From the NCBI RefSeq assembly GCF_036248255.1, contig NZ_CP109178.1:1426001-1490000 (forward strand): DNA of 64,000 nt. Reading direction: 5' to 3'. The position numbers and the translations under genes are program-made. Source of the DNA: Streptomyces sp. NBC_01717 (GTDB taxonomy: Bacteria; Actinomycetota; Actinomycetes; Streptomycetales; Streptomycetaceae). The notes under the pieces were generated by a model that searched no databases, was not told the DNA's origin, and saw only the letters and a list, made by a program, of their open reading frames with translations. Position 1 is the first letter of the stretch. Each line of letters begins with the position of its first letter. Positions 53,933-62,490 of this stretch are shown here, piece after piece.

Positions 53933-54756
53933 GTCAACCCCTCGGGTCGGATACGCAGGAGAACGACGGCGACCGCGATGACCGCCGTGGAGCTGTAGAT
54001 GGGGCTGGCCCAGTGCGCAAAGAGAATCTGCACCACCCCGAGGACGAGGCAGCTGGTCACGACCCCGGACAGCCTGCCGCCTGCGAGCAGCACCGCAAGA
54101 AATCCGGTGGCCACCAGAGAGAGCGCGTAGTTGGGGGTGACTGCCTGGGTGGGGCCCAGGACGGCGCCGGCGAAGCCGGAGAGCGCACAGCCGACGACGA
54201 ACGTGACGGCTCGGATGAGCGCGACCCGGATACCGAGCGCACGGGCGAGGTGCTGGTTGGACTGCACCATGCGAATGGTCAGGCCGACCCTGGTGAAACG
54301 CATCAGCACTGCCAGCGCCACGACCAGCGCGGCTGCCAGCAGGATCAGCATGAACCGGTAGGTCGGGTACGGCGTCCCGGCGAGGGACGTCGTCGTGGCC
54401 ATCGGCTGGCCGACCGCCTGGTTGTCGTGTCCGAATCCCAGCGTCAGGGCCTGAATGATGATCAGAGAGATGCCCCAGGTGGCGAGAATCGTCTCCAGGG
54501 GGCGGTCGTAGAGGCGTCGGATGACCAGGACCTCCACGACCAGCCCGGTGACCGCCGCGGCGGCGGCACCGGCCAGGATGCCCGTCCAGAACGGCCAGCC
54601 CGCCTGGTGCGCGATCACGGAGGCGTAGACGCCGACCGCCATGAAGCCGGTGTGCGCGAGGTTGATGACGTCCAGTACTCCCAGCACGATGGCCAGGCCC
54701 AGGACGACGATGGTCAGAATCCCGACTGCTGTCAGGACGTCGAGCAGGAGCGTCAC
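53917..54756 (-). CDS. livH: LivH-type ABC transporter permease
   Basis: A 279-residue HAAT-family permease with about eight hydrophobic segments (LGLAIVLGVLDVINLAHTGF near residue 20; LARALGIRVALIRAVTFVVG near 180, which includes the ATPase-docking loop). GTG start with AAGGAG upstream. It forms the membrane channel with the LivM half of the following fusion protein. Confidence 0.92.
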   Translation of the reverse strand: MTLLLDVLTAVGILTIVVLGLAIVLGVLDVINLAHTGFMAVGVYASVIAHQAGWPFWTGILAGAAAAAVTGLVVEVLVIRRLYDRPLETILATWGISLIIIQALTLGFGHDNQAVGQPMATTTSLAGTPYPTYRFMLILLAAALVVALAVLMRFTRVGLTIRMVQSNQHLARALGIRVALIRAVTFVVGCALSGFAGAVLGPTQAVTPNYALSLVATGFLAVLLAGGRLSGVVTSCLVLGVVQILFAHWASPIYSSTAVIAVAVVLLRIRPEGLTWRHA

Positions 54757-54790
54757 TTGATTCTCCTTGAGGTCGTTGCCGAGCCGTCCG

Positions 54791-55978
54791 TCAGCCCTGG
54801 CAAGCCAGCTTCGGGGGGATCGGGTCGGACTTCTTGCGGATGGTGAAGGTGCCGTCGGACCGCGCCTGCGCCAGGTACACCGGCTGGTAGCTGAAGGAGC
54901 TCATTGACTTGAGAAGCCCGACCGGGCCGTCAATGTCTGTGTGCTGGAGCGCCTTGATGACGTCCCGCCCACCGGCACCGGCCTTCCTGACCGCCGCGGC
55001 GAGCGCCTGCACCTGCATGTAGGACACATACGCGTTGACGTCCGGCGCGCCCTTGAGACCGCTTCGCCCGGCCAGATCCTTGAAGACGTCGTTGCCGTTT
55101 CCCTTGATGGCGGCGAAGTAGATACTGGACGACCAGACTCCCTCGGCAGCGGGGCCCAGGGCCTTGGCGGTGCCCTCGCCGAGCAGCACGTCCACCCGCG
55201 TGATGCCCTTGGTACGAGGGTCGGCCGCCCACTGCTTCTGAAGGGCGACGTCGTCGTCACCGATCACGTTGAGGAAGGCGACGTCGGGGCGGGCCTTGAC
55301 GATGTTGGCGATGTCCTGGGAGAAGTCGGCGGTGCCGCTGGGCTCGTAGGCGGTACCGACGACGGTGCCGCCCAGCTTGGTCAGATGCTCCTTGGCCGTC
55401 GCGATGGAGGCCTTCGGCGTGGAGTAGTTGGCACCGAGGAAGTACCACCTCTTCTTGCCCTCGGCGAAGAGTTCGTCGATGGCGGGCAGCGTCTGCTGGT
55501 TGGGCACCAGCCCGAGGCTCGTGAGGTTCCAGGCGCAGATGTTGCCTGCACCGGACGACAGGCTCACCAGCGGGATGTCGAGCCGCTTCGCGAGGGCGTT
55601 GCACGCCAGCAGTTGCGGGCCCGGTATGAAGGCGACGATCGCCTGTGCCTTCTGCTGCTGGATGAGCCGGCTGCAGGCGGTGTTGGCGCTGCGCGCGTCC
55701 GCACCTGCGTCGGCCACCATGGAGGTGAACCGGACGCCGGCCTTGTTGTGCTCGTTGACATCCTCGAGGCCGGCCTTGCTGCCGGCTCGGGCGTGGTCCG
55801 CGTAGACGGAACCCGCTCCGGACAGCTGGAGGATGAAGCCGACCTTGTACGAGTCGGCGGAGCCGCTCGGCGAACCGGCCGACTGGTGCGTTCCGCAGGC
55901 GGACAGGACGAGCGCCATGGCGCTCGACATGGCAAGCACGGCGATCGGTCGCCGTCCGTGTCGGATGAGTCGGGCCAT
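54791..55978 (-). CDS. LivK-type substrate-binding lipoprotein
   Basis: A 395-residue solute-binding protein of the leucine/amide (Peripla_BP_6) family. Signal peptide with twin arginines near the start (HGRRPIAVLAM) and lipobox LVLSAC with lipidated Cys28. The mature protein begins with the ligand-binding fold (VGFILQLSGAGSVYADHARA) and contains VSLSSGAGNICAWNL near residue 155. The ATG at 55978 has GAGGAGA seven bases upstream. Relatives bind branched-chain amino acids, amides or aromatic acids. Being next to CoA-ester and P450 genes, an aromatic or branched acid is the likeliest ligand. Confidence 0.9.
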   Translation of the reverse strand: MARLIRHGRRPIAVLAMSSAMALVLSACGTHQSAGSPSGSADSYKVGFILQLSGAGSVYADHARAGSKAGLEDVNEHNKAGVRFTSMVADAGADARSANTACSRLIQQQKAQAIVAFIPGPQLLACNALAKRLDIPLVSLSSGAGNICAWNLTSLGLVPNQQTLPAIDELFAEGKKRWYFLGANYSTPKASIATAKEHLTKLGGTVVGTAYEPSGTADFSQDIANIVKARPDVAFLNVIGDDDVALQKQWAADPRTKGITRVDVLLGEGTAKALGPAAEGVWSSSIYFAAIKGNGNDVFKDLAGRSGLKGAPDVNAYVSYMQVQALAAAVRKAGAGGRDVIKALQHTDIDGPVGLLKSMSSFSYQPVYLAQARSDGTFTIRKKSDPIPPKLACQG

Positions 55979-56390
55979 CGGCTGTCTCCTCGGGGGATTG
56001 CTGGATGCCGTTGCCATGTCGGCCTCGGCGGACAGGTCGTGCGGTGTGCACGGGAGGGGACCGCGGCAAACAACGGAAGCCCGGGCGGGTAGGGGTGGCC
56101 TGGGCCTGACCACAGGAGATGGCGCACTCCGTCGTAGCGCTGGAACGTGACGTGAAACATAGAAAGTACGTTGCCGGGTGTCAATGAATGTGTCTCATAT
56201 TGCTGCACAACGCTTTGGCGACCTACGCGGAACAAGAGTGCGTATCTAACCTCAAATCGCCCATATATATGCGACGTTGAGCGGGATTTAACCTCGACAC
56301 GAGATACTTGCCTTCCGGATCGTCGCTGCATATGTTGCTTATCGCGACCGGTCGAACTCGCCGGAAGCAGTACATGAGAGGTGGCGGACG
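55979..56390. promoter_or_regulatory. A+T-rich divergent control region
   Basis: A divergent promoter region between the importer operon and the dehydratase-like operon. By hand count 88 of 180 bases at 56161-56340 are G or C, far below the surroundings. TAACCTC occurs twice 42 bp apart (56247 and 56289), and CATATATATG and GCATATG short palindromes are present. I infer binding sites for one or both PaaX-type regulators encoded downstream; no known PaaX consensus is evident. Confidence 0.5.
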
Positions 56391-57539
56391 TTGAGATCAC
56401 TGCAGCATCTCCTCACGGTCTACGAGTCCCGGAACGACCCGTTGCCCGCCGAGGTGCAAAGCCGCCCCGTGGTCGCATGCGTCGGTGCGGACGTGCCTGC
56501 CGAGGTGCTCACCGCCGCCGGATTCGTCCCGTTCCGGCTGGCCGGCCGCGCGGATCGGCGCGAGGCAGCCGAGCCGTACTGCGGTCCTGGGATCGACCCG
56601 CTTGCGGTGTCGCAACTCGCCCGTCTCCTGGAGGGCGACGCCGCAAGGACCGCCGGTCTGGTGATGTCCGCCGACACCGAGGGGTCCGTGCGGCTCTTTT
56701 TGTACCTGCGGGAGATCCAACGCCTTGAGGCCCGCGCCACGGTGCCCCGGTTCACGTTCTTCGACCTGGTCCACCTCCCACAGCGCACCTCGGCCGCCTA
56801 CAACCGGACGCGCCTCGACCAGCTGGTCGAGGAGATCAGCAGCTGGGCCGGCCGGCCCGTCACCGACGAGCGGCTGCGGACCGCCGCCGAGCTCCACGAC
56901 CGGGTGCGGGAGCTGATCCGGACGGTCGGCACCCAGCTGCGCAGCGGCCCCGGTGGCCCGCGCCTGACCGGCGCCCAGGCCCTGGCGGTGATCGGATCGG
57001 CTTTCCTCACGACGCCTGAGCACTGGTGCGAGGCCGTGGAGCGGCTGCTCGACGACGCCGGCCGGCTGCCCGCGCTGCGGGGCACTCGCGTGTTCCTGAC
57101 CGGCTGCGATCACGACCACCCGGATGCCTACGAGGCCATCGAGTCGCTGGGCTGTGTGATCGTCGGCGAGGACCACGGCTGGGGAGCCCTCGCCGGCGAG
57201 GTAAGGGTCGGACCCGCATACGACATCCGCAGTGCTCTCATCCGGGCCAGGGCTCTGCAGGCGCCCGCCGCCGCGGGTCACAGCGCCGCCTTGCGGGCCG
57301 CGCAGACGGCGCGCATGGCCGCCGCGTGCGGCGCGGAACTCGTGGTGGCCTGGGCCCGCTGCCATGACGACGCCCCGCCGTGGGACGTCCCGGCCCAGCG
57401 CGCGGCCCTGCAAGCGCTCGGGATCCCGATGTTCGCCGTTCCTGCTCAGAAGTACGGCGAAGAAAGGAACGAGAACGTGCGCTCACTGTTGGAACCGGCG
57501 CTGCGCCGGCCGGCCCACGCCGCGGGGGTGACCCGGTGA
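56391..57539 (+). CDS. 2-hydroxyacyl-CoA dehydratase/benzoyl-CoA-reductase-like subunit, C-type
   Basis: A 382-residue member of the HgdB/HadC/FldC/BcrC superfamily, normally one half of an Fe-S enzyme that removes water from 2-hydroxyacyl-CoA or reduces aryl-CoA. Family landmarks: PAEVLTAAGFVPFRLAGR (about 36-53), EPYCG with Cys64, TGCDHDHPDAYEAIESLG (about 237-254), and RCHDDAPPW with Cys324. The middle ligand, usually in a C-D motif, aligns by eye with S93-A94-D95, so only two of three expected cluster cysteines remain. The TTG start is preceded by GAGAGGTGG. Its stop overlaps the partner's GTG start. No activator ATPase gene lies in the window. Confidence 0.8.
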   Translation: MRSLQHLLTVYESRNDPLPAEVQSRPVVACVGADVPAEVLTAAGFVPFRLAGRADRREAAEPYCGPGIDPLAVSQLARLLEGDAARTAGLVMSADTEGSVRLFLYLREIQRLEARATVPRFTFFDLVHLPQRTSAAYNRTRLDQLVEEISSWAGRPVTDERLRTAAELHDRVRELIRTVGTQLRSGPGGPRLTGAQALAVIGSAFLTTPEHWCEAVERLLDDAGRLPALRGTRVFLTGCDHDHPDAYEAIESLGCVIVGEDHGWGALAGEVRVGPAYDIRSALIRARALQAPAAAGHSAALRAAQTARMAAACGAELVVAWARCHDDAPPWDVPAQRAALQALGIPMFAVPAQKYGEERNENVRSLLEPALRRPAHAAGVTR

Positions 57540-58837
57540 CGGCCGATGCCACCGGCCGGCGCAACCGGGTGGTACTGCCCTCCGCAAGCGCGGCCACGGC
57601 CTATCAGCGGCAGTGGTTCGCCGACCTGAAACAGCGTGCCGCGGAGGGCGACCCGGTCGCGCTCGTCAACGCCGATGCCCCGCAGGAGATCCTGCGCGCG
57701 CTCGACATTCCGTACGTGGTCAACCAGTGGTGGGCGTCGGTCTGCGCGGCCAAACAGAAATCCGGCCACTACTTGCGTCTGCTCGCGGACCGCGGTTACC
57801 CCGCCGACCAGGAGGCGTACAACACCCTGGCGCTGGCGAGCACCTTCGACGAGGACCCTCCGTGGGGAGGTCTGCCCCCCATCTCTCTGGTGCTCGCCGA
57901 GGCGACGGGTGACGCCCTGCGCAAGGTCTTCGAGGTCTGGGAACGCGAACACGGCGCCGTCTTCCTGCCCTTCGAGCGCACCATCGCGAACCACCAGGAC
58001 CCCCGTTGGTGGGAGCGGATCGAGGACGACTGGGAAGCGTTGATCGGCACTGCGCGCATCGACCTGATGACCGCAGAACTGACCGGCGCGGTCAAGCATC
58101 TGGAGATGGTCACCGGTCGTGTCTTCGACGAGGAGCGCTTCCGTGAGGTGATGGCCCTGGTCAACGAGCAGCAGTTGTGGAACCGGGCAGCTCGTGACCT
58201 CATCGCCCGCACCAGCCCGGCTCCCATCACGATCAGTGACAGCATCCCCAGCGTCATGATCCCCCAGTGGCACCGCGGGACGGTGTGGGCGCGTGACGCG
58301 GCCCGTACCTTCTACCACGAGGTACGCGACCGGGTGGACACGGGAACGGCCCCCTGCCCCGAGGAGCGGATCCGGCTCATGTGGGTGGGGACCGGCCTCT
58401 GGTTCGACATGGGCTTCTACACCTGGTTCCAGGAGGTGTACGGCGCGGTCTTCGTGTGGTCGATGTACCTCGCGATCGCGGCCGATGGCTACATCCGGCA
58501 CGGCGACGATCCGCTGCGCACCCTGGCCGGCAGATTCGCAGCGTTCCCCGACATGATCAACGCGCCGCCGTGGGCGGCGGAGTGGTACGCCAAGGAGGCG
58601 GTGCACAACCGCATCGACGGCGCGGTCCACATGGCGGGTACCGATCGCCGGGGGACCTACTTCGTCAACCGCGCCTTGGAGGCCGCCGGCGTGCCCGTGC
58701 TGCAGATCGGCGGCGACAGCGGCGACTCCCGGGGCTGGGATGCCCAGGCCGTGCAGGCAGAGGTCTCGGAGTTCATCCGAACCCGGGTGGAACCTGTCGC
58801 CGCTCGCCGTCGCGCCCGGGAGAAGGGCGCCCGCTGA
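57536..58837 (+). CDS. 2-hydroxyacyl-CoA dehydratase/benzoyl-CoA-reductase-like subunit, B-type
   Basis: A 433-residue partner of the HadB/FldB/BcrB type. Clear landmarks: APQEILRALDIPYVVNQWWA (48-67), SVCAAKQKSGHYLRLL (68-83), then the stretch that in functional relatives carries C-x-Y-C, here DQEAYNTLALAST (91-103), DPPWGGLPP (107-115), and near the end VNRALEAAGVPVLQIGGDSG. The whole protein has only two cysteines (70 and 274), so the three-cysteine [4Fe-4S] site of the family cannot form. Trp content is high around 285-310. GTG start overlapping the previous stop; a hairpin follows. Activity must differ from the classical radical dehydratases, or the protein has become a CoA-ester binder. 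Confidence 0.8.
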   Translation: MTADATGRRNRVVLPSASAATAYQRQWFADLKQRAAEGDPVALVNADAPQEILRALDIPYVVNQWWASVCAAKQKSGHYLRLLADRGYPADQEAYNTLALASTFDEDPPWGGLPPISLVLAEATGDALRKVFEVWEREHGAVFLPFERTIANHQDPRWWERIEDDWEALIGTARIDLMTAELTGAVKHLEMVTGRVFDEERFREVMALVNEQQLWNRAARDLIARTSPAPITISDSIPSVMIPQWHRGTVWARDAARTFYHEVRDRVDTGTAPCPEERIRLMWVGTGLWFDMGFYTWFQEVYGAVFVWSMYLAIAADGYIRHGDDPLRTLAGRFAAFPDMINAPPWAAEWYAKEAVHNRIDGAVHMAGTDRRGTYFVNRALEAAGVPVLQIGGDSGDSRGWDAQAVQAEVSEFIRTRVEPVAARRRAREKGAR

Positions 58838-58871
58838 ACGTGCCCCGCCGCACCTTGCCGCGGCCGGGCGT

Positions 58872-58898
58872 CGGTGCCGGCGCCGTGAGCCGGCACCG
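58872..58898 (+). terminator. hairpin after dehydratase-like genes
   Basis: CGGTGCCGGC (58872-58881) and its exact complement (58889-58898) with a seven-base loop, 35 bases past the stop. It may separate the two-subunit gene pair from the CoA-transferase operon or only reduce read-through. Confidence 0.55.
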
Positions 58899-58985
58899 GC
58901 GTTCCCTGTCACGGCCTTGCACGTGATTGCGCAGTCGAACCATCAGTCCGACCATCCGCTGCCCCCGCTTCCTGTCGAGGTACTC

Positions 58986-60239
58986 ATGTCCCCACAGACC
59001 GCCGAACTTCCCCGACCGCTCGAAGGCATCACCGTCATCGACCTGACCATCGCGCTGGCCGGCCCCTATGCAACGCTGCTGCTGTCCGGGCTCGGGGCAC
59101 GGGTGATCAAGGTCGAGAACCCACGGGGCGGTGACCGGGTCCGCAACAACGCGCCCTATTTCGGCCGCGACGGGCTCACGATGCAGCGCCGCCACGACGA
59201 CGACATTTCCCTGGGGACCCTCGAACGCACCCGGGGCAAGGAGAGCGTGACGCTCGATCTGAAGCACCCGGCCGGCCGCGAGGTCTTCGCGGACCTGGTA
59301 CGGCAGGCCGACGTCGTCGTCGAGAACTACAGCCGCGGCACTGCCGACCGGCTCGGCGTCGGCTACGCGGCCGCCGCCGCGATCAACCCCCGCATCGTGT
59401 ACTGCTCGATCAGCGGCTTCGGGCAGGCCGGGGAGCCGGGGACCGGCAAGGCGATGGACGCGATCGTGCAGGCGCTGTCCGGAACGATGATGACGTCCGG
59501 CAGCCCGGGTGACCCGCCGGTCCGCGTGGGGTTTCCCATCGGCGACCTGTCCGCACCGCTCTACGCGGTCATCGGCGTCCTGGGCGCTCTGCGGCAGGCG
59601 GAGGCAACCGGGATCGGCCAGCATGTCGACGTCTCCATGCTCGGCTCGCTCACCGCGCTGGTCGCCGGCGAGCAGTCGCACCTGCTGACCCGACTCGGCC
59701 TGTCCGGCCGCAACGGCAGGTTCATGCCGCGGCTGGCGCCGTTCGGGGTGTTCGAGACCGCCGATGGCTGGGTGGCCGTCTGTGCACCGGAGGACAAGTT
59801 CGCGCGGGGAGTGCTGACGGCGCTGGGGCGTCCCGAGCTCCTGGCCGACGGGCGGTTCACCACCCGTGACGCGAGGGTGGCTCATGCCGACGAGTTCCAT
59901 GCCCTGATCGAGGAGTGGTCACGTAAGCACCCACAGGACCAGGTGATCGCCGCTCTGGAGGCCCACGGTGTCCCATGCGCGCCGGTCAGGGATCCGGCCG
60001 AGGCCGTCGGGGACGCGTCGCTGCTCAGCCGCGGCGACACCGTTGCGCTCCACCATCCCGCCTACGGCACTGCGGACGGACTGATCGGCAGCGGCATGCC
60101 CGTTCACATGTCCCGCTCCCGTACCGATCTCGCCGACGGTGTTCCCCGCCTCGGTGAGGACAGCCGGCTCGTCTACCGCGAGCTGCTGGGCTACTCCGCG
60201 GAGCGGATCGACGGGCTCGTCGCTGATGGAGCCATCTGA
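58986..60239 (+). CDS. CaiB/BaiF-family CoA-transferase
   Basis: A 417-residue family-III CoA-transferase, the type used by FldA, carnitine CaiB and formyl-CoA transferase. N-terminal Rossmann-like motif GITVIDLTIALAGPYATLLL (14-33), CoA-binding VIKVENPRGGDRVR (40-53), VVVENYSRG near 110, and the catalytic Asp in KAMDAIVQALSG (Asp158). The start has GAGG about five bases upstream. It should move CoA between an acyl-CoA and a free acid, activating the imported acid without ATP. It is followed without a gap (TGATG) by a PaaX regulator gene. Confidence 0.92.
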   Translation: MSPQTAELPRPLEGITVIDLTIALAGPYATLLLSGLGARVIKVENPRGGDRVRNNAPYFGRDGLTMQRRHDDDISLGTLERTRGKESVTLDLKHPAGREVFADLVRQADVVVENYSRGTADRLGVGYAAAAAINPRIVYCSISGFGQAGEPGTGKAMDAIVQALSGTMMTSGSPGDPPVRVGFPIGDLSAPLYAVIGVLGALRQAEATGIGQHVDVSMLGSLTALVAGEQSHLLTRLGLSGRNGRFMPRLAPFGVFETADGWVAVCAPEDKFARGVLTALGRPELLADGRFTTRDARVAHADEFHALIEEWSRKHPQDQVIAALEAHGVPCAPVRDPAEAVGDASLLSRGDTVALHHPAYGTADGLIGSGMPVHMSRSRTDLADGVPRLGEDSRLVYRELLGYSAERIDGLVADGAI

Positions 60240-61273
60240 TGACGTCTGCTGCCCTTGGACCCACCGGCTCGACACGGTCGGGCGACGTGGTTCCGGCCGC
60301 CGGGGACCCTGGCCCGCATCTGCCTCGCCCGCAGGCGGGGTCGTCGTCTCAGCACCTGTTGACGACCCTGCTGGGCGATTACTGGGCGGGGCGCCCTGAG
60401 CACCTGCCGTCGGCGGCACTCGTGGCTCTGCTCGGCGAGTTCGACATCGGTCCCGCCGCCGCCCGCGCGGCGCTGAACCGGCTGGCCCGGCGCGGCGTGC
60501 TCACCTCGACCAGAGTGGGGCGCTACTCCTACTACGGCTTCGCGCCGGGCGCCGCGGAAGTACTCATGGCCGGCGCATACGAATTCGTGTCCTTCGGACA
60601 GGGCGACCGATCATGGGACGGGCAGTGGACCCTCGCCCTCTTCTCGCTCAACGAGAGGGAACGGGATCTGCGCCACGCCGTGCGCTCGAAACTGCGCTGG
60701 CTGGGTTTCGCCCCGCTCTACGACGGCACGTGGGTGTCGTCCCGCCCGGTGGCCGCCCAGGCCCGCCAGGAGCTGGACGGCCTCGGTATCCGGGACGTCA
60801 CCGTCTTCCGCGCGGCGGTGCAGCCTGGGTCGCCCCGTCGGCCGGTCGACGCCTGGGATCTCGACGAGGTCGAGGCGACCTACGCACGTTTCGTGACGGC
60901 CTACGGCCCGCTGCGCGACCAGGTCCGTGAGGGAGACGTGAGCGCTGCCCAGGCGCTGCTCGCCCGCACAAGGATCATGGACAGCTGGCGCACGTTCCCC
61001 GGTATCGACCCGGATCTCCCCGCCAACCTGCTGCCGCACGAATGGCCGCGGAAGGACGCCCGCACCATCTATGTCGAGGTCTATGACGCCCTCGGCCCCC
61101 TGGCTGCGCTCCGGGTCCGGCAGATCGTGGGCCGGTACGCGCCGGAACTCGCCGAGTACATCGAGTACCGCTCCACAGATCAGCTGCTCGGGTTGGGCCG
61201 GCAGGCGCTGCAGCGTCGCCGCTCCCCCCGACCCCTTCCCAGCCGGCCAACCAGCGATCGGACCCATCCATGA
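60239..61273 (+). CDS. PaaX family transcriptional regulator (operon-embedded)
   Basis: A 344-residue PaaX-type repressor. After a 35-residue unstructured leader come the DNA-binding domain (QHLLTTLLGDYWAG to ARAALNRLARRGVLTSTRVG, about 38-95), the middle domain (WDGQWTLALFSLNERERDLR and KLRWLGFAPLYDGTWVSSRP, about 120-170) and the C-terminal domain (TRIMDSWRTFPGIDPDLPAN near 245). PaaX proteins sense phenylacetyl-CoA or related acyl-CoAs. Translationally coupled to the CoA-transferase before it and the P450 after it, so it probably controls its own operon through a CoA-ester product. Confidence 0.92.
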   Translation: MTSAALGPTGSTRSGDVVPAAGDPGPHLPRPQAGSSSQHLLTTLLGDYWAGRPEHLPSAALVALLGEFDIGPAAARAALNRLARRGVLTSTRVGRYSYYGFAPGAAEVLMAGAYEFVSFGQGDRSWDGQWTLALFSLNERERDLRHAVRSKLRWLGFAPLYDGTWVSSRPVAAQARQELDGLGIRDVTVFRAAVQPGSPRRPVDAWDLDEVEATYARFVTAYGPLRDQVREGDVSAAQALLARTRIMDSWRTFPGIDPDLPANLLPHEWPRKDARTIYVEVYDALGPLAALRVRQIVGRYAPELAEYIEYRSTDQLLGLGRQALQRRRSPRPLPSRPTSDRTHP

Positions 61274-62472
61274 CTGCCGTGGACCCCTGCCCCGACAGGC
61301 CGGACGACTTCGACCCGACGGCCGGCAACGCACCGGACCACGTGCACGCCGAGTACCGCCGGCTGCGGGCCGAGTGCCCCGTCGCGTACAGCAGTTCCTA
61401 CGGCGGTTTCTGGGCCTTGACGCGTCACCGGGAGGTTCGTGCGGCGGCGCTAGACGACCGTACCTTCATCTCCTCGGTCAAGGCCGTCGTCCCCAGTGAT
61501 CCCCGCGGGCTGCGCAGACCTCCGCTGAACTTCGACGCACCCGCGCACACTCCCTACCGCCGGGCGCTGGAGAGGACGCTGCAGCGTGAGCGGCTACAGC
61601 GACTGATGCCGCGGCTGCGCCGGCACGCCGGCAACGAACTCCAGCCGCTGCTCGACCGTGGCCACGGTGACATTGCGCAGGAGTTCGGCACCCGCTTTCC
61701 TGCGTGGACCACGACCGAGTGGCTCAACCTCAGCCCGGACGTGGCTCCGCTGCTGGCCGAGACATCGGCCCGGTGGGTGCAGGCCTGGCGCAGCCAGAAC
61801 AAGGACGTCGTCAACTCGACGAGTCAGAAGCTGTACGACATGGCGCGCGAACTCGTTGCCGACCGGCGACGCAATCCGCGTCCCGTCGACGAGGATCCCG
61901 CGAGTTCTCTTCTCTCCGAACGCATCGACGGCGTGCCTCTGGACCCGGAGCACGTGGTCGGGGCGCTCCGTCAGTCGCTCGTGGTCGGGATGGTGGCACC
62001 GCCGATCATCCTCGGGTCGATCGCCGTCCATCTCGCGGACGAACCGGAATTGCAGCAACGGCTGCGTTCACGTCCGGAGCTGATTCCCGACGCCCTGGAG
62101 GAGTTCCTCCGGCTCTACGCACCGTACCGGGGGTTCGCACGCACCCCGTCCGAGCCCGTGGAGATTCTGGGTCGCACCATTCGCCCGGAAGAGCCCATCA
62201 CGCTCGCGTACGCGTCAGCGAACCGGGACGCCGCGGTCTTCGACGATCCCGACACGTTCCGGATCGATCGGAGGAACATCGCCGAGCATCTCGCTTTCGG
62301 CCGGGGACGGCACCGCTGCCCCGGGGCGCCCATGGCGCGGACGATGCTGAGGATCGCGCTCGAGGAACTCCTGTCCCGTACCACGTCGTTCACCGCCGTC
62401 GGTGAGCGCGAGGGCGCCAGAATGCCTGAACTGGGCATTGTCTCGGCCGAGTTGCAGCTCAGTCCTGCCTAG
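61270..62472 (+). CDS. cytochrome P450 with atypical I helix, second copy
   Basis: A 400-residue P450 related to the one at 49887. Heme loop FGRGRHRCPG with Cys350; EEFLR for the K-helix E-x-x-R (E278, R281). The I-helix reads LVVGMVAPPIILGS (237-250): like its homologue it lacks the acidic residue and threonine that normally activate O2. Similar N-termini (ECPVAYSSSYGGFWALTRH against RCPIARSQEYGGFWALLGY) show common descent. ATG overlaps the PaaX stop. No redox partner is encoded in the window. Confidence 0.92.
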   Translation: MTAVDPCPDRPDDFDPTAGNAPDHVHAEYRRLRAECPVAYSSSYGGFWALTRHREVRAAALDDRTFISSVKAVVPSDPRGLRRPPLNFDAPAHTPYRRALERTLQRERLQRLMPRLRRHAGNELQPLLDRGHGDIAQEFGTRFPAWTTTEWLNLSPDVAPLLAETSARWVQAWRSQNKDVVNSTSQKLYDMARELVADRRRNPRPVDEDPASSLLSERIDGVPLDPEHVVGALRQSLVVGMVAPPIILGSIAVHLADEPELQQRLRSRPELIPDALEEFLRLYAPYRGFARTPSEPVEILGRTIRPEEPITLAYASANRDAAVFDDPDTFRIDRRNIAEHLAFGRGRHRCPGAPMARTMLRIALEELLSRTTSFTAVGEREGARMPELGIVSAELQLSPA

Positions 62473-62490
62473 CAGATGGTACTGACCGCC

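Noticed and set aside
56391..58837. Annotation as a working benzoyl-CoA reductase or classical 2-hydroxyacyl-CoA dehydratase.
   Set aside because: Cluster cysteines and activator gene are missing, so only fold-level homology is claimed.
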